Below are positions 25,201 through 34,958 of a stretch of 52,167 bases of DNA, piece by piece. A model generated the notes under the pieces. The model saw only the letters and a program-made list of their open reading frames with translations. It ran no database searches and was not told the origin of the DNA. How positions within the stretch are numbered: position 1 is the first letter of the stretch; each line of letters starts with the position of its first letter. This DNA comes from Saccoglossus kowalevskii (Eukaryota > Hemichordata > Enteropneusta > Harrimaniidae), in contig NW_003140818.1 in NCBI RefSeq assembly GCF_000003605.2, positions 66,437 through 118,603 on the forward strand, read 5' to 3'. The position numbers and the translations under genes were made by a program.

Positions 25201-28200
25201 CAATATTCCATGTACATTTTTAATTAAATTATCCTATTATATAACAGTTACAAGTATATTGCAACTGACGACATTAATTAACAATACAATGTTACATATT
25301 AATTGGGCCAATGTTAATGATCACCTTTTTTCAGACACACCAAGCAGTAATTATTATTAATATTTAGGTATTACCGGTATTTATGATTCATGTTTTTGTG
25401 ATACTGAATTGAAGATTTAAAATTAAAGGAGCACAGAATGGCCAGTATTTTCCAAATGCATTTTTAAAGCATATACTGAAGTAAACTCCAAAGGGACTAC
25501 ACTAGGTATTGTCTCATAACATAATGACAATTCACCTATGAGAATCTGAAGTTATTTGTTACTACATAAACCCCACCCTACCCTTGCTAAGATGGCATGT
25601 AAAGGGAGAGTTTGAGATGTTTATACATTTGGCATCTACAGCACATATCTAAAAGCATGGGGAATAAAATCCATGAATATTATCTCATTGGCAAATCAAC
25701 AAATTAATTGTTAATGACATTTACAAACTAGAAACAAATAATGCATTTTACATGTGTTGTTTACATTGCTATGAATCCCATATCGAACAGGATGCAGCAT
25801 GATGACCTTTCGGCAAATTGGAAAAAATCAAACACAAAAAAATTAACAGGAATGTTTCTCATAATGTCCAATTTTTAGTGAGAAAGTTTTTTAATATTAT
25901 AAATAAGGCTTAAAGGGAACCTCAATCCAAACAACATAATGGCCCCTAAAGAAAAAGCTTCACAAATGTAGGAGAATGAAATTTACAGTTTTGTTGTATC
26001 ACTTTTCATTCTCTAAGATATTCCACTTTTCATCNNNNNNNNNNNNNNNNNNNNNNNNNNNNNNNNNNNNNNNNNNNNNNNNNNNNNNNNNNNNNNNNNN
26101 NNNNNNNNNNNNNNNNNNNNNNNNNNNNNNNNNNNNNNNNNNNNNNNNNNNNNNNNNNNNNNNNNNNNNNNNNNNNNNNNNNNNNNNNNNNNNNNNNNNN
26201 NNNNNNNNNNNNNNNNNNNNNNNNNNNNNNNNNNNNNNNNNNNNNNNNNNNNNNNNNNNNNNNNNNNNNNNNNNNNNNNNNNNNNNNNNNNNNNNNNNNN
26301 NNNNNNNNNNNNNNNNNNNNNNNNNNNNNNNNNNNNNNNNNNNNNNNNNNNNNNNNNNNNNNNNNNNNNNNNNNNNNNNNNNNNNNNNNNNNNNNNNNNN
26401 NNNNNNNNNNNNNNNNNNNNNNNNNNNNNNNNNNNNNNNNNNNNNNNNNNNNNNNNNNNNNNNNNNNNNNNNNNNNNNNNNNNNNNNNNNNNNNNNNNNN
26501 NNNNNNNNNNNNNNNNNNNNNNNNNNNNNNNNNNNNNNNNNNNNNNNNNNNNNNNNNNNNNNNNNNNNNNNNNNNNNNNNNNNNNNNNNNNNNNNNNNNN
26601 NNNNNNNNNNNNNNNNNNNNCCTTTGCTTGAGAATCAAGATGGCTGACTACTTAATAACGATGAAAAGTTGAATATCTAGAGAATGAAAACTGATATAAA
26701 AAAAGTGTAAATTGCATTCTCCTACATTTGTGGAGCTTTTTCTTTAGGGGTCATTATGTTGTTCGGATTGAGGTTCCCTTTAATGGAATACTAAATTCTG
26801 GTGAATTTTAGACTAGAACCAGGAAAAGATCTTCCAATGATTAGTGTACTTTTTAGAAATACTGAGATAAGTTTTAACAATCAATTTGTTTATGTTTCCC
26901 GTATCCATGGGAGGCATATTTTCAGAGATTGCAATTTGGCTGATATTTTAATTCAATTATTTATAAATCTTTTAACCAAGCAAGGTCACACATAAATTTT
27001 TTTTTGAGAATTATTTAGAAGATCTGCTGAACCCTAAAGCCAGAAAGCATGTTATTTTAAAGCTAATTGTTTATCAGGTTTAATGACCTGATGAATTCTG
27101 TATTTTACTTTGAATCAAGAGGGAAATGATTCACAGCAAGCATACAATTAAAATATTATGTTTATGTCTAATCAAACATAAACTGTTATCGCACTCACAC
27201 AGGGGTTTTTCTAAACCGGGGAACAGGGGCACAGCGCCTTGATACTCTCGGCTGGCACTCTCTTACCGAATTGTCGATTGAACTTTCAAGTCATATATAT
27301 ATTTCTTGAGCCATGCACTTCTGTGCTGCCGTACACCATGACATTTTTCTCAAATACATTTTTCTCCATGAACAACACTAGCTGACAATGTGTCTGGACA
27401 CTAAATACACTAAAATTACTCCAAAAAAATGTCAATGGTGATAGATACACCGTTAAAACGGCGCAGAAACCTTCAGATATGGCGTTTAAAGGTCGATCCA
27501 CCATGTTGTTTCTGTGCTAGCTACTCTCACTCCGCTCCCCCGCCTGTGTGTGCTCCCTCTTGTTCATTTTTTCTCGACAAACCCCTGTTCACATATCCTT
27601 CTATGAAGTCATACAGGGACTGCTGACAATATGATGGCTCCTTGAATTATGATAAATCATAATATTATTGTTTGTTAAAGCACTACAGTTGACACTCTGT
27701 GTCATGTTTGATATGGGACTCATAGTGACAGTATACAACGCTTGTAAAATACATTGCTTGTTCACACTGCATGGCTGCTGTAGCGCTCAAGTTAGTACCC
27801 ATCCCACAAAAAGTAGTTTAGACTCAAACACCAATGCCTCATGCAACAGCAATGTAGATAAATATTCTTACGTGTGGCCATTCAAAAAAGGAAGCTAGTA
27901 AACAATTATTGACATTGGGATATTGTAAGAGCATAATTCATATCCAATCACCATGTCTGTATCACCAAGTAAAATGCAGATACCATGTAACTAAGGTACA
28001 TCAATGACTGAGATTGCCAGTCAAATGCAGCATTATTTTCATATTTGAGGGCCATCATTTCCTGCCAAAAACTTGCTTATTTTATGTTTTTTTTCTATAA
28101 TATTTTGCACTATTCTGAACCAAATGAACATAATTTCTTTTTGTCTGCAGTTCTTGATGAATATTTTAGGGAAATACTAGTATTAACATTTTGTAAAAAA

Positions 28201-31200
28201 TGGCCACCAGTCAGCCATATTTTAAGTTATATAACTTGTCATGCACATGTGTAAAGTTTAAAAGATAAATTTACCAATGCTTGTCTATAAAATGGCTCCA
28301 AACATAATTTTACGGTCTTTACCAAAAATGAATACCGTGTGAATATCCTTGTGAAATGTTTCAACTGGGAACATTCCACCTATATTCCATTGGCAATAAA
28401 TTATATTAGACATTATTATAAACAAAATACCATGGAGGAATTATGAGTTAACTCAAATGGGAATTTCATTCCATGGGAAGTGCCGTCTTCAACAATGAAA
28501 ATATATCTTTTGCCAAATTAAATGTTTAGTAAAAGTATCTGTATACCAAATAAAAAGCAATAATTATAGAGAAAATATGAGAGAAATAAAAACTGAAATG
28601 ATGCATTAGAAGATCATCTTTGGCATTTGACATATTGAAGTCAATTGAAGTACAGATGATGTAAGATACATTAATAACCCTCGGGCTGTGATGACTGAAT
28701 AAACCAATAAACCTCAACCTCAATCTCAGAATCTATAATGTTTTAATCCTTTCACTGCCATAGTGTTCTTCCTCTAAAATAAATCAGTATAAACATTTTG
28801 TTTCCTTATTTCCTTTTCAACGTTAATTACTTTTTCGATTAAAATTGATTTTATACATCCTATTTTAAAACTGAAAAATTCAACAAAATTAACTAAAATA
28901 CTTTGTTATTATAATTTTCGGATTAAATTGAAGTAATTATTTTTAGCAGCTTAATTTAGATCATTTAATTTCAACTAAAATTTACACACACTGAGTTTTG
29001 TTTATTACTTCATAATGTAATTGACTTTCACTGTATTTTAATTTTTAATTTATTTCCATCAAAATAAATAATTTTAAACAGCTCAAGTAATCAACTTTAT
29101 ATGCAAATGTGATGCATGGATTTATATATCCACGACTATTCTAATTTGAACAAAATTAGTAAACTTCATATATTATCTAATTATGAAATTATCTATAGCC
29201 ACCTGCCATGACAATATAAACCTTTATTGCAATGCTAGATTATGCTAATATTCTTTTTATTCCCAGTGGAATCATTAAATGAGTACAGTACTGTCATTTA
29301 AATATATATCATCCTCATGCATGTTTCAGTTGTTTTTCTTGATAAAAATAGCTTAGCATAAAATGGTATGCTACAAACGTTAACTGTTGCAAAACGACAG
29401 AGTAACCCTCTAAAATTTTCTGCCACAATTTTATGTATTTTCGGATCTTATTTGTGAAAAACAATAAAGAAGTATCTTTTGTATATTAAAGCGGGGGAGT
29501 CGTCACCTGCGCATACATCAGGAGGCCATAGCGTTTTACCCATGAACCTTTGCGTTTTTAGCATGTGTTGTTATCGTCGCTTGGAATTCAATTTCCGCGT
29601 GTGCGCAGATGACTGCCCTCCTGCTTTAAAGGTGCCAAAGTTTTTGTTATCACTCAAAATTTCTGTTTACATTCAGACGATTTAAGTGCTATAAATGTTC
29701 TATCACTCATTGGTATTGATTATCCATGAAATATGGATTTACTAAAAATGCATTTTCCGAGAATACATGAAAACACCTTGCTGAATAAATTTAACATAAA
29801 AAACACAGCGAAACTGCAGTTATTAAGTCAGTAATTGAAGATTTTAAGAGACCTCTCTGGAGTTGATTAGTTTTTGCTCCTATATCAAAATCAGTTCCAT
29901 TAAAGCTGGCTATACATCAAAAAGGGTGTACTGGGTAATATAAATGAATAAATTATGTAGAGGCACTTACCAGGTTTTTCAAAACAATGATACATATTAT
30001 CATTTTCGTTCTTTACGCCATAGTCTTGGTTATATTGAGTAAATCCTTCCGGGGCACTAAACGTTCTAGATACTCTAGACTCTAGTTTGTCACAATGAAC
30101 GTTTTCCTGGCTTTTTACACATTCTGGAGTAACATCTTTAGGAAAGGGTCGACTGGAAGGTTTTGTAACATGCCTCAGTCCGATTGGAAGTGTATGTGGT
30201 CGTCTTGGAGACAATCCGTCAGTTTGGTGAAATTGCATTGCATAGTCTGGAGTCCTAGAAGAACTTAAAAGTTCTGTCCAATGTTGGCTTGGTTGGAAAG
30301 GCAGTGACTGTGGTCTGACTTCTTCTTGTTCTTGTTTTTTCTTTTGCTGAGCTAAATCAGCAAATGTCACCTTACGACTAGCTAATTCGGCTTTTGCTTC
30401 TTCCTCTTCAAACCGTTCTAGACTTTCACGATGTGAACAAAAATTAGGTTTAGGAGATGTAGGCATACCGTCACACATTTGCCGAAGTCTTTGTAATTTG
30501 GGCGATAACATTTCAATGTTTGGAACAGAAGGTGACAACTGCCTCCCTTGCTTCCGATCCTCTTCATCCATATAGGCAGCAATCTCAAAACTTTTGTACA
30601 GCATCTCGTAGCTTTCAGGACTTGATGCAAAATCAGCAGATTTAAGCGAACTGGTTGTTGTAATACTCATAGTAGAATTGCTGAAAGAATTTTCAACCGG
30701 CGCAGAATGGAGGAGTGGACCATAAAGTTGATGGTGTATCTGCGATGAAATACTTCTACATTTCTGTGTCTGGTTAAAATCACCAAAAAAAAGGGGTTCT
30801 TTTTTGGCGAGTGATTCACGTGCAGTTTCTAAGCAAGGCCCCTCAGAATTGGCAAGGTCAACAAAATTTGTGTCTTCGCTTGCAGTATCACAATGAAGAT
30901 CATCAGCGACATAATTAGTTGCACTTTTTTTAAGATTCACCAAATTGTTCCATCTTTCAAATTCTGAGAACTGTTCAGCTGTATGGTAATCTTGGATCGT
31001 CCGACTTAACTCCAGTAAATTTTCCAGACTACCTTCACGAGAGCCGCTACCTTGAGACATCGTCTTAAGCGTATCAACCGTATCCATATAGTTATCATTT
31101 AAACTGTCTAAACTTATATTGGAAACACCTTTTCTCAATGGATACCCCCTTATTGGTTTGGATAAATCCAAAATATCGTTATTCATTACATCCATTTCCA

Positions 31201-31429
31201 TATTTATTTTGTACGGGATAGCAACTGGACCCGATCCGGATCTGTCAGCACCAATATTCCTGTCTGGATCGTGAGTACTCTCAATAATTTCTAAGGAACG
31301 ATTTTCATGTATTTGAGTATTAGGGAGTTCATGATGTTCATTCTTGTAGCCCAACTCATGTAATATCTGGCCACTGGGAAGATTCCCATTGTCTCCATTG
31401 ACAACGAACATGTTATTGCTGACAAACAT
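11961..31429 (-). CDS. RUSC1/2: RUN domain protein of the RUSC1/RUSC2 family (whole gene, nine coding exons)
   Basis: Nine exons join in frame: 29971-31429, 21154-21918, 20525-20737, 19580-19656, 16987-17161, 14145-14250, 13773-13819, 12930-13455 and 11961-12228. All have GT/AG borders and matching phases; total 3636 bases, 1211 residues. The N-terminal 740 residues are low-complexity and Ser-rich, with a polyproline run near 531-546 (LPPPPLPPL) and an acidic run near 603. A Pro-rich stretch fills exon 3. The RUN domain, about 813-1000, starts GFVSAMNCAVDIVV and contains ILQYVCPGI, WNVVEATTKLG, FNAFIFGLLN and FKLDYKFEYNYIQE, which match RUSC1/RUSC2. Human RUSC2 (iporin) binds Rab1b and links AP-4 vesicles to kinesin-1; RUSC1 works in Trk/NEMO signalling. 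Unlike both, no SH3 follows the RUN domain. An extra exon in the 8-kb first coding intron cannot be excluded, because it contains an N gap. Confidence 0.88.
12701..12828. repeat. GC-rich inverted repeat (palindrome)
   Basis: The left arm 12701-12740 and right arm 12788-12828 are nearly perfect reverse complements. The core ACTATTTAACGCCCGGACAC pairs with GTGTCCGGGCGTTAAATAGT, and both ends carry CATATAT(G). The loop is about 47 bases and itself GC-rich (GCGCG, CGCCTCCGCG). It stands out sharply from the AT-rich intron between RUSC exons 8 and 9. It is probably a small foldback or MITE element. Confidence 0.8.
12930..13455 (-). CDS. RUSC1/2: RUSC coding exon 8 (end of RUN domain and linker)
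   Basis: Acceptor TTTCACTAG, donor CCAAG|GTATGT. It opens in phase 1 (split Asp codon) with DILDGFYKPDAFLVL, then the RUN C-terminal helices LFDDLVLAILPLTILPFKLD and FEYNYIQE. A basic, Ser-rich linker follows, including GGGWSVGWMKSL and PKWSLFGPS; the WW-x-x-L-type segment is also seen in vertebrate RUSC linkers. Confidence 0.88.
13505..13630 (-). repeat. Dispersed repeat fragment, copy 2
   Basis: On the minus strand it reads GACTACACAACC, then TTGAACGACACTGCTT, then GAGGGTGCAATTTAT, matching the plus strand at 5740-5850. A short internal palindrome (GACAGAAGC...CTCTGTC) is present only in this copy. It lies in the RUSC intron between exons 7 and 8. Confidence 0.5.
13773..13819 (-). CDS. RUSC1/2: RUSC coding exon 7 (47-bp microexon inside RUN)
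   Basis: Too short for ORF calling. It was found because the phases of exons 6 and 8 do not fit each other. The acceptor TCATGTAG ends at 13820 and the donor is GGGAAG|GTATGA. With the split codons it reads N-TGCLEQWLLHLNSRE-D, which falls exactly where RUSC2 has a LL-N-x-x-x-LE-x-WF segment. It restores the frame on both sides. Confidence 0.88.
14145..14250 (-). CDS. RUSC1/2: RUSC coding exon 6 (RUN domain)
   Basis: Acceptor TATTCCATAG, donor CTAAA|GTAAGT. It reads PGTKQLNDVVAHIINL and then MVKFNAFIFGLL, the RF-x-AFILGLLN core of the RUSC RUN domain. It enters in phase 1 (split Gly) and leaves in phase 2 (split Asn). Confidence 0.88.
16204..16268. repeat. (AAT)n microsatellite
   Basis: An uninterrupted run of ATA/AAT triplets, about 21 copies, in the RUSC intron between exons 5 and 6. 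It is likely polymorphic. Confidence 0.95.
16664..16845 (+). mobile_element. MITE-like element, copy 2
   Basis: Bounded by inverted ends TACTTTATTTTAGCTGGAAT (left) and, read inward on the minus strand, TACTTTATTTTCGCTTGGAA (right), about 30 bp each. Inside are several copies of the motif GAATTTATTTTC(A/G)C. It is reverse-complement related to 11046-11203 with about 85% similarity by eye. Non-coding; lies in the RUSC intron upstream of exon 6. Confidence 0.7.
16987..17161 (-). CDS. RUSC1/2: RUSC coding exon 5 (RUN domain core)
   Basis: Acceptor TGTGTTTCAG, donor TTAG|GTATGT. It reads RKLGDTECTPDIGHMILQYV, then CPGIASILTDGLQP, then NNIWNVVEATTKL. This is the most conserved part of the RUSC RUN domain (V/L-CP-A, L-x-DGL-x, PWSVVEAS). 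Confidence 0.92.
19380..19560. other. Locally GC-rich, non-coding intronic block
   Basis: Base composition here is near 50% GC inside an intron that is otherwise about one third GC. Overlapping short ORFs exist in two frames on the plus strand, but no splice-bounded exon or known domain is seen on either strand. It may be an unrecognised repeat. Confidence 0.35.
19580..19656 (-). CDS. RUSC1/2: RUSC coding exon 4 (start of RUN domain)
   Basis: A 77-bp exon with acceptor TTTCATTTCAG and donor GAAAAG|GTACTT. It reads (G)FVSAMNCAVDIVV and NHFGKTRDPLEK, matching the first RUN helix of RUSC proteins (GLVSAV-x-x-AVDL-x-V and the SRDP that follows). Confidence 0.9.
20084..20355. repeat. Perfect compound tandem array: 2 x 66 bp plus 4 x 35 bp
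   Basis: The 66-bp unit is a 31-bp part (CAACAGTGTGGTATGCATCT...) followed by a 35-bp part (CAGTGACTTGATGACACCCT...). Two 66-bp units are followed by four more copies of the 35-bp part alone. 2x66 + 4x35 = 272 bases, exactly the span, and I see no mismatch between copies, so the expansion is very recent. It lies in the RUSC intron between exons 3 and 4. Confidence 0.95.
20525..20737 (-). CDS. RUSC1/2: RUSC coding exon 3 (proline-rich)
   Basis: Acceptor ATTTGACAG, donor AAAAAAG|GTGAGT; enters and leaves in phase 1. It encodes a Pro-rich stretch (LSPPPGLISAPVPIPLPQP) that could serve as SH3 or WW ligand, followed by an acidic segment leading into the RUN domain. Confidence 0.85.
21154..21918 (-). 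CDS. RUSC1/2: RUSC coding exon 2 (polyproline and acidic linker)
   Basis: Acceptor TTACTCCCAG, donor CGAAAAG|GTAAAT. A 765-bp exon. It carries LPPPPLPPLSFP (a PPLP-type WW or EVH1/profilin ligand), an acidic run EEEEEEDEE and an ATQTEP segment. Basic Lys/Thr-rich sequence follows. The single G left by exon 1 plus CC gives an Ala codon, so exons 1 and 2 can join directly. The alternative upstream acceptor CACCTTCAG is less likely. Confidence 0.75.
22019..25910. other. RUSC intron between exons 1 and 2, left part: no feature seen
   Basis: AT-rich intron sequence. No splice-bounded open block with protein-like composition was found, only short ORFs of random composition. Confidence 0.5.
25911..26782. 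mobile_element. Long-arm inverted-repeat element with TTAA flanks (MITE/foldback)
   Basis: The left arm (from AGGGAACCTCAATCC at about 25914) and right arm (ending GGATTGAGGTTCCCT at about 26778) are inverted repeats of at least 120 bp, about 90% similar by eye. They continue up to both edges of the N gap. Both ends are flanked by TTAA, the target duplication of piggyBac-type elements. No coding sequence is visible; the middle is unsequenced. It lies in RUSC coding intron 1. Confidence 0.75.
26035..26620. other. Assembly gap (586 N)
   Basis: A run of N inside the inverted-repeat element. Open reading frames crossing it are artefacts. Confidence 1.
27200..27587. mobile_element. hAT-like non-autonomous element (candidate)
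   Basis: The left end is CAGGGGTTTTTC and the right end, read inward on the minus strand, is CAGGGGTTTGTC (11 of 12 identical). CAGGGG is typical of hAT terminal repeats. An imperfect target duplication around TCACA is visible (CTCACA left, TTCACA right). About 388 bp, no coding capacity. The call rests on short termini. Confidence 0.5.
27588..29480. other. RUSC intron between exons 1 and 2, right part: no feature seen
   Basis: AT-rich intron without recognisable exon, RNA gene or repeat family beyond the elements listed separately. Confidence 0.5.
29490..29625. mobile_element. TTAA-flanked MITE, copy A
   Basis: 136 bp. The left end is AGCGGGGGAGTCGTCACCTG. The right end read inward is AGCAGGAGGGCAGTCATCTG, so the terminal inverted repeats are about 28 bp and imperfect. 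TTAA lies on both sides (29486-29489 and 29626-29629). It shares internal sequence (CATCAGG-GGCCATAGCGT, CCCATGA-CCTTTGC, AGCATGTGTTGTTAT) with 39757-39879. It lies in RUSC coding intron 1. Confidence 0.85.
29971..31429 (-). CDS. RUSC1/2: RUSC coding exon 1 (start codon, disordered N-terminus)
   Basis: The first ATG of the long frame is at 31429, in an exon whose acceptor (CACTTCACAG) ends at 31451; the donor is AAACCTG|GTAAGT at 29970. It encodes 486 residues of Ser/Asp/Asn-rich, probably disordered sequence with no domain I recognise. Short motifs such as MDEEDRKQGRQLSP and a Glu/Lys/Gln-rich helix (EEEEAKAELASRKVTFADLA) are visible. Linkage to the RUN exons rests on matching splice phase and strand, not on homology of this part. 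Confidence 0.78.
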
Positions 31430-31430
31430 C

Positions 31431-31439
31431 TCACTTCAT
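31431..31439 (-). promoter_or_regulatory. Two-codon upstream ORF before the RUSC start
   Basis: On the minus strand the sequence is ATGAAGTGAGATG: an ATG-AAG-TGA minimal uORF whose stop ends one base before the main ATG. A minimal uORF so close to the start could lower initiation or act by re-initiation. Functional effect is inferred. Confidence 0.55.
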
Positions 31440-31450
31440 TATTGTGATCC

Positions 31451-33336
31451 CTGTGAAGTGAAAAGAATTATATTGTAACCATAGAGACACAATTGTTTAT
31501 TAATATTTATTTTGAAACATCAAAGATTCATAAGATAAGAGTATACAACTTTAATATCTACCTCACAAAATATTGTGCGTTTCAAATGTACATCAGTGAA
31601 ACATATTTTATTAGCCAATCGCATCACAGAACTCAGTTGATGCTAGGAAATGTTCAGTTGCATAAACTGAACTCAAAAGCAAACACACACACACAACAAA
31701 TTCTTTCACAGAATCATGCAATTAGTATTTTTTTAAATGTTTTTCTTGCGATTTTTTGGTCCATCAAAGATACATGTATCTATACATGTTATTTTCAAAA
31801 TGACATCAGAAATAGTTTTTTTTTTACTAAAAATGACAAAACTATTCACTAAAAGTAGAGAATGGAAGTTATTGACACCAAATCAATAAAACTGAAAGAG
31901 GTCCACCCTACGTATATACAATATCAAAGCAATCTGACTAGTTATTTTTAAAAGAAAGATAGCCCTTTTTTTTACCAACAATAACAGAAATATTCACTCC
32001 ACCAAAAACATCATTTGTGAACAATGCAAAGTTATTATGACGGGTTATCACTGCATCGTTGTTTAATGACTTCTAATCATTTTTATTTAATGCCTTAAAA
32101 CCTAATTAGGGTACTTTCCAAAACAGTAGGATGTTTATAACACGTATAATAATCATATGTAAAAAAATTGAGGTGGTGGCCAGATTCCGAGCGTAAACCA
32201 CAAAAATGTTAAGTATAATGTTACTAAAGTGGTGAGCTAGAGCAAGTAGACAGATATTTTATCAACAGTGTCTAATGTCAATCGTCTGAAAACTACAATA
32301 TGGTGGGCTTTTTGCTCTATTTTCTTGCAGCAAGAGGAAAGAAAACCACTTCACAATAAAATTTATATAATCTACACAAATAACAGTAAATACACATCAC
32401 TCCAGATATGTATCATAAATAATCTGCATGATTGAGCAATTTATCCATCAAAAATACACCGGGCAATATTTTATTATTGTAGTCAAATTTATAGCAAAAA
32501 AAATTCTGACAATTTGAAATATTTCATGTATATATACAAAACGAAGGGAATTCAGAGGAGTTCTAAATTGTTTTTTTGGTTTTTTTTGTGGGGGTGTTAC
32601 TTTCAAATAAATAATTGCCACACAAATAAACAAGAAAAAATACAAATAAATATATTTAAAAATATCTTATAATTTGTTATCAAAATTCAAGTCAAAACAG
32701 GAGTGAAGAAGAAAATTCCGTGATATCAATGACGCATAGTGCGCTAAATAAAAGAGGCCACAGCAGGGTTCTTCGTTGTCTTCACCTTGAAAACACAAGA
32801 TCCCCAAAGCGAATAGAAAAACGTCGCGCAATATTTTACTTTCACTCGAAAAACATGCTCTCACACAAAAATATTAGCAACAAATAATATGAAAACGTTT
32901 GGAATTGCTTAGATAACTATATATATACATTTTTTTATATTTCAGATATTACAAAATATCTTGGATAATGGTTGAAAGCTGAAATAAATGGGAGAAGGTA
33001 TATCTACCTGGAATAAGGCGGATTCTGTAATGATTTTTCGACTGAAATAATTATTGGCTGGTACGTCAGAAAAATCTAACAGTTTTTTTCTCAAACAGTT
33101 GAAATATTCCACAGCCACTGTCGCGTAATAAGATCATACCAGTTAAGATAAATCACTAAACATCGCTGAGATATCGTCGACACGACAGGAAATGGCGATG
33201 CGAGAGAATGACATTCGGAGAACGGTGCCGATGAAAGTCCGGGTCCGCAAAAACGCAAACATGTTTTATATATCAGAGCAAATCGGTTGAACACAAGGCG
33301 GAAACAATACATGGAATCAAGAAAACATATCCTTAC
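31451..33336 (-). other. RUSC 5'UTR intron
   Basis: Bounded on the minus strand by donor CAGTAG|GTAAGG (33336) and acceptor CACTTCACAG (31451). The interior is AT-rich with no coding exon. A possible alternative 5' exon edge (TTATTCCAG|GTAGAT) lies near 33007. Confidence 0.5.
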
Positions 33337-33560
33337 CTACTGAAATGGGTTTTATAAAAGTATTCCTACAGTAAAATGGACGGGAGATTCACGTTACTCG
33401 GTGAGCATATTGGAGACGGCTTCCGTCCATATGAAAAGCCGCCATGTTATGACGTCATTTCTTTAGTTCTATCCTCGTCCACTTGCTGTGTCGCGGGTAC
33501 TTCTTGGTGACAACAAGAGGGCACATAAACAATACGTGTCGGCATGCGTTTCTATAAAAG
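33337..33560 (-). promoter_or_regulatory. RUSC promoter and 5'UTR exon region
   Basis: A donor-bounded 5'UTR exon ends at 33337. Upstream of it lie a YY1 motif (GCCGCCATGTT on plus, 33438-33448) and, two bases later, a full palindromic CRE TGACGTCA (33450-33457). The region is locally richer in CpG than its surroundings. YY1 plus CRE without a TATA box is a classic housekeeping core promoter, so the start site probably lies within or just downstream of the motifs. Confidence 0.6.
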
Positions 33561-33999
33561 TTTTGAAACAATCTAGGTAAATATTAATATAATTCATAAC
33601 TGTGGCTTATATGGTTTCTTTTGATCATTTATATATTTATATTACGATCAAAGTTTCAAAGGACTCCCACCATATATAGAACTGAAAAAGTTGAGTGTTT
33701 GGTTTTAATCATGGAGGTATACTCCATGTTTTAATGTACTAAACAATTTGCGATATTTTGTCTGGTGGATAAGTTATGTTAATTATTATTATCAAACGCA
33801 TATAATTATTAGAAGTAAGATTATTGAACTTTAATTAAAGGGTCGTGGTCGCAACGCAGCGCGTGTTCGAATTTCGTGTAAACATATCAGGATTAACTTG
33901 GGTTGAAACAAAAGGAAATAATCCAGTTAAGAGGCTTAAGTGGTCACTTGAAAGTTGTCGTAGCTCCTTCCGTTAGTACCTTCCATGGTGTAAATAAAC

Positions 34000-34110
34000 A
34001 AAGTATTTTGCACTCGTTGTATACGTCCCATATCGAACAGAACGCGGCGCGACGACCACCCAGGATGACCACCGGCCTTTTAGCAAAATGTTGCTTCAGG
34101 CATTAGTTTT
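34000..34110 (+). repeat. Fragment of a dispersed sequence related to 25765-25815
   Basis: TCCCATATCGAACAG followed by a GC/GA-rich tail (GCGGCGCGACGACC) is shared with 25777-25805, where it reads TCCCATATCGAACAG then GCAGCATGATGACC. Probably an old transposon fragment. Confidence 0.4.
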
Positions 34111-34605
34111 GATCATGGAAGGTGTTCGATTGTGTATTTGCCGTTCACAGTAAAAGAAAATGTGTTATAAAAGTTTGAATGGCATGTGATTGTGGGCGAA
34201 ATGAAGAATGTGTGTATATAACCGTAGAGGGACTGTGATATAACAAATGACTCGACAAATCATATATGTATGCGTAACAGTATAAACTCTGAAATAGTTT
34301 ATACATTCAGTTGCACCCGTCCATAAACAATTATAAAACAGATTCATGTACCGTGATTTTTTTGGGATTACTCAAGCAATCGCAACCTCCATTAATGAAA
34401 AGTAGATTTAATTGATCTTATGCTCATATTCGTGTTTCCAAGTAATCAATCACAAAGATGGAGATGCTGAATATGAAAACCAATCGATACAATTATTGTT
34501 TTGACCTAATTTCATTATAAAGTACTCAAATCCAACGCAATGAATTTAAGATATAAAAAGAGTTGGAAGTTATCAAACTATCAATGTTTTTCGGAAAAAT
34601 GTTTG

Positions 34606-34608
34606 AAA

Positions 34609-34691
<83 letters not shown>

Positions 34692-34693
34692 AT
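34606..34693. repeat. (AAAT)n microsatellite
   Basis: About 22 uninterrupted AAAT/AATA units between the RUSC promoter and the Ly6-like gene. Confidence 0.95.
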
Positions 34694-34940
34694 CATTTTC
34701 TCATATCTCAGAAGTGTGCGTGGTCACATAAGGTGAAACAATAGTGTGACTGATAAAATTGAATAATACTTTATTTTTGTTTTCCATGGAAACTGTCTTC
34801 AAGACACAAATGTTTACATAATACCCAAATGAACACTTTTATTTGATAACAAAATTTGAAAAGTGTATGCTTAAATTACTTGCATCCTCATCGCCACATA
34901 CAGTAAATGTAAAAAAAAACTTGAGTGCAGCACCATGCTT

Positions 34941-34958
34941 GACACTAGAGGGCGCTTT
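34941..34958 (+). promoter_or_regulatory. CTCF-like motif, forward
   Basis: GACACTAGAGGGCGCTTT closely matches the metazoan CTCF core (CCACTAGAGGGCGC). A second copy sharing ACACTAGAGGGCG lies on the minus strand at 40591-40605, so the pair is convergent and flanks the Ly6-like gene. Binding is unproven, and the motif could be part of a repeat. Confidence 0.4.

Noticed and set aside
25976..26647. Open reading frames across the first N gap on both strands
   Set aside because: They consist almost entirely of unknown bases; only the flanks are real and these are transposon arms.
33840..33890. tRNA-like GTTCGAATTTCG motif
   Set aside because: The T-loop resemblance is isolated; no acceptor, D or anticodon stems can be formed around it.
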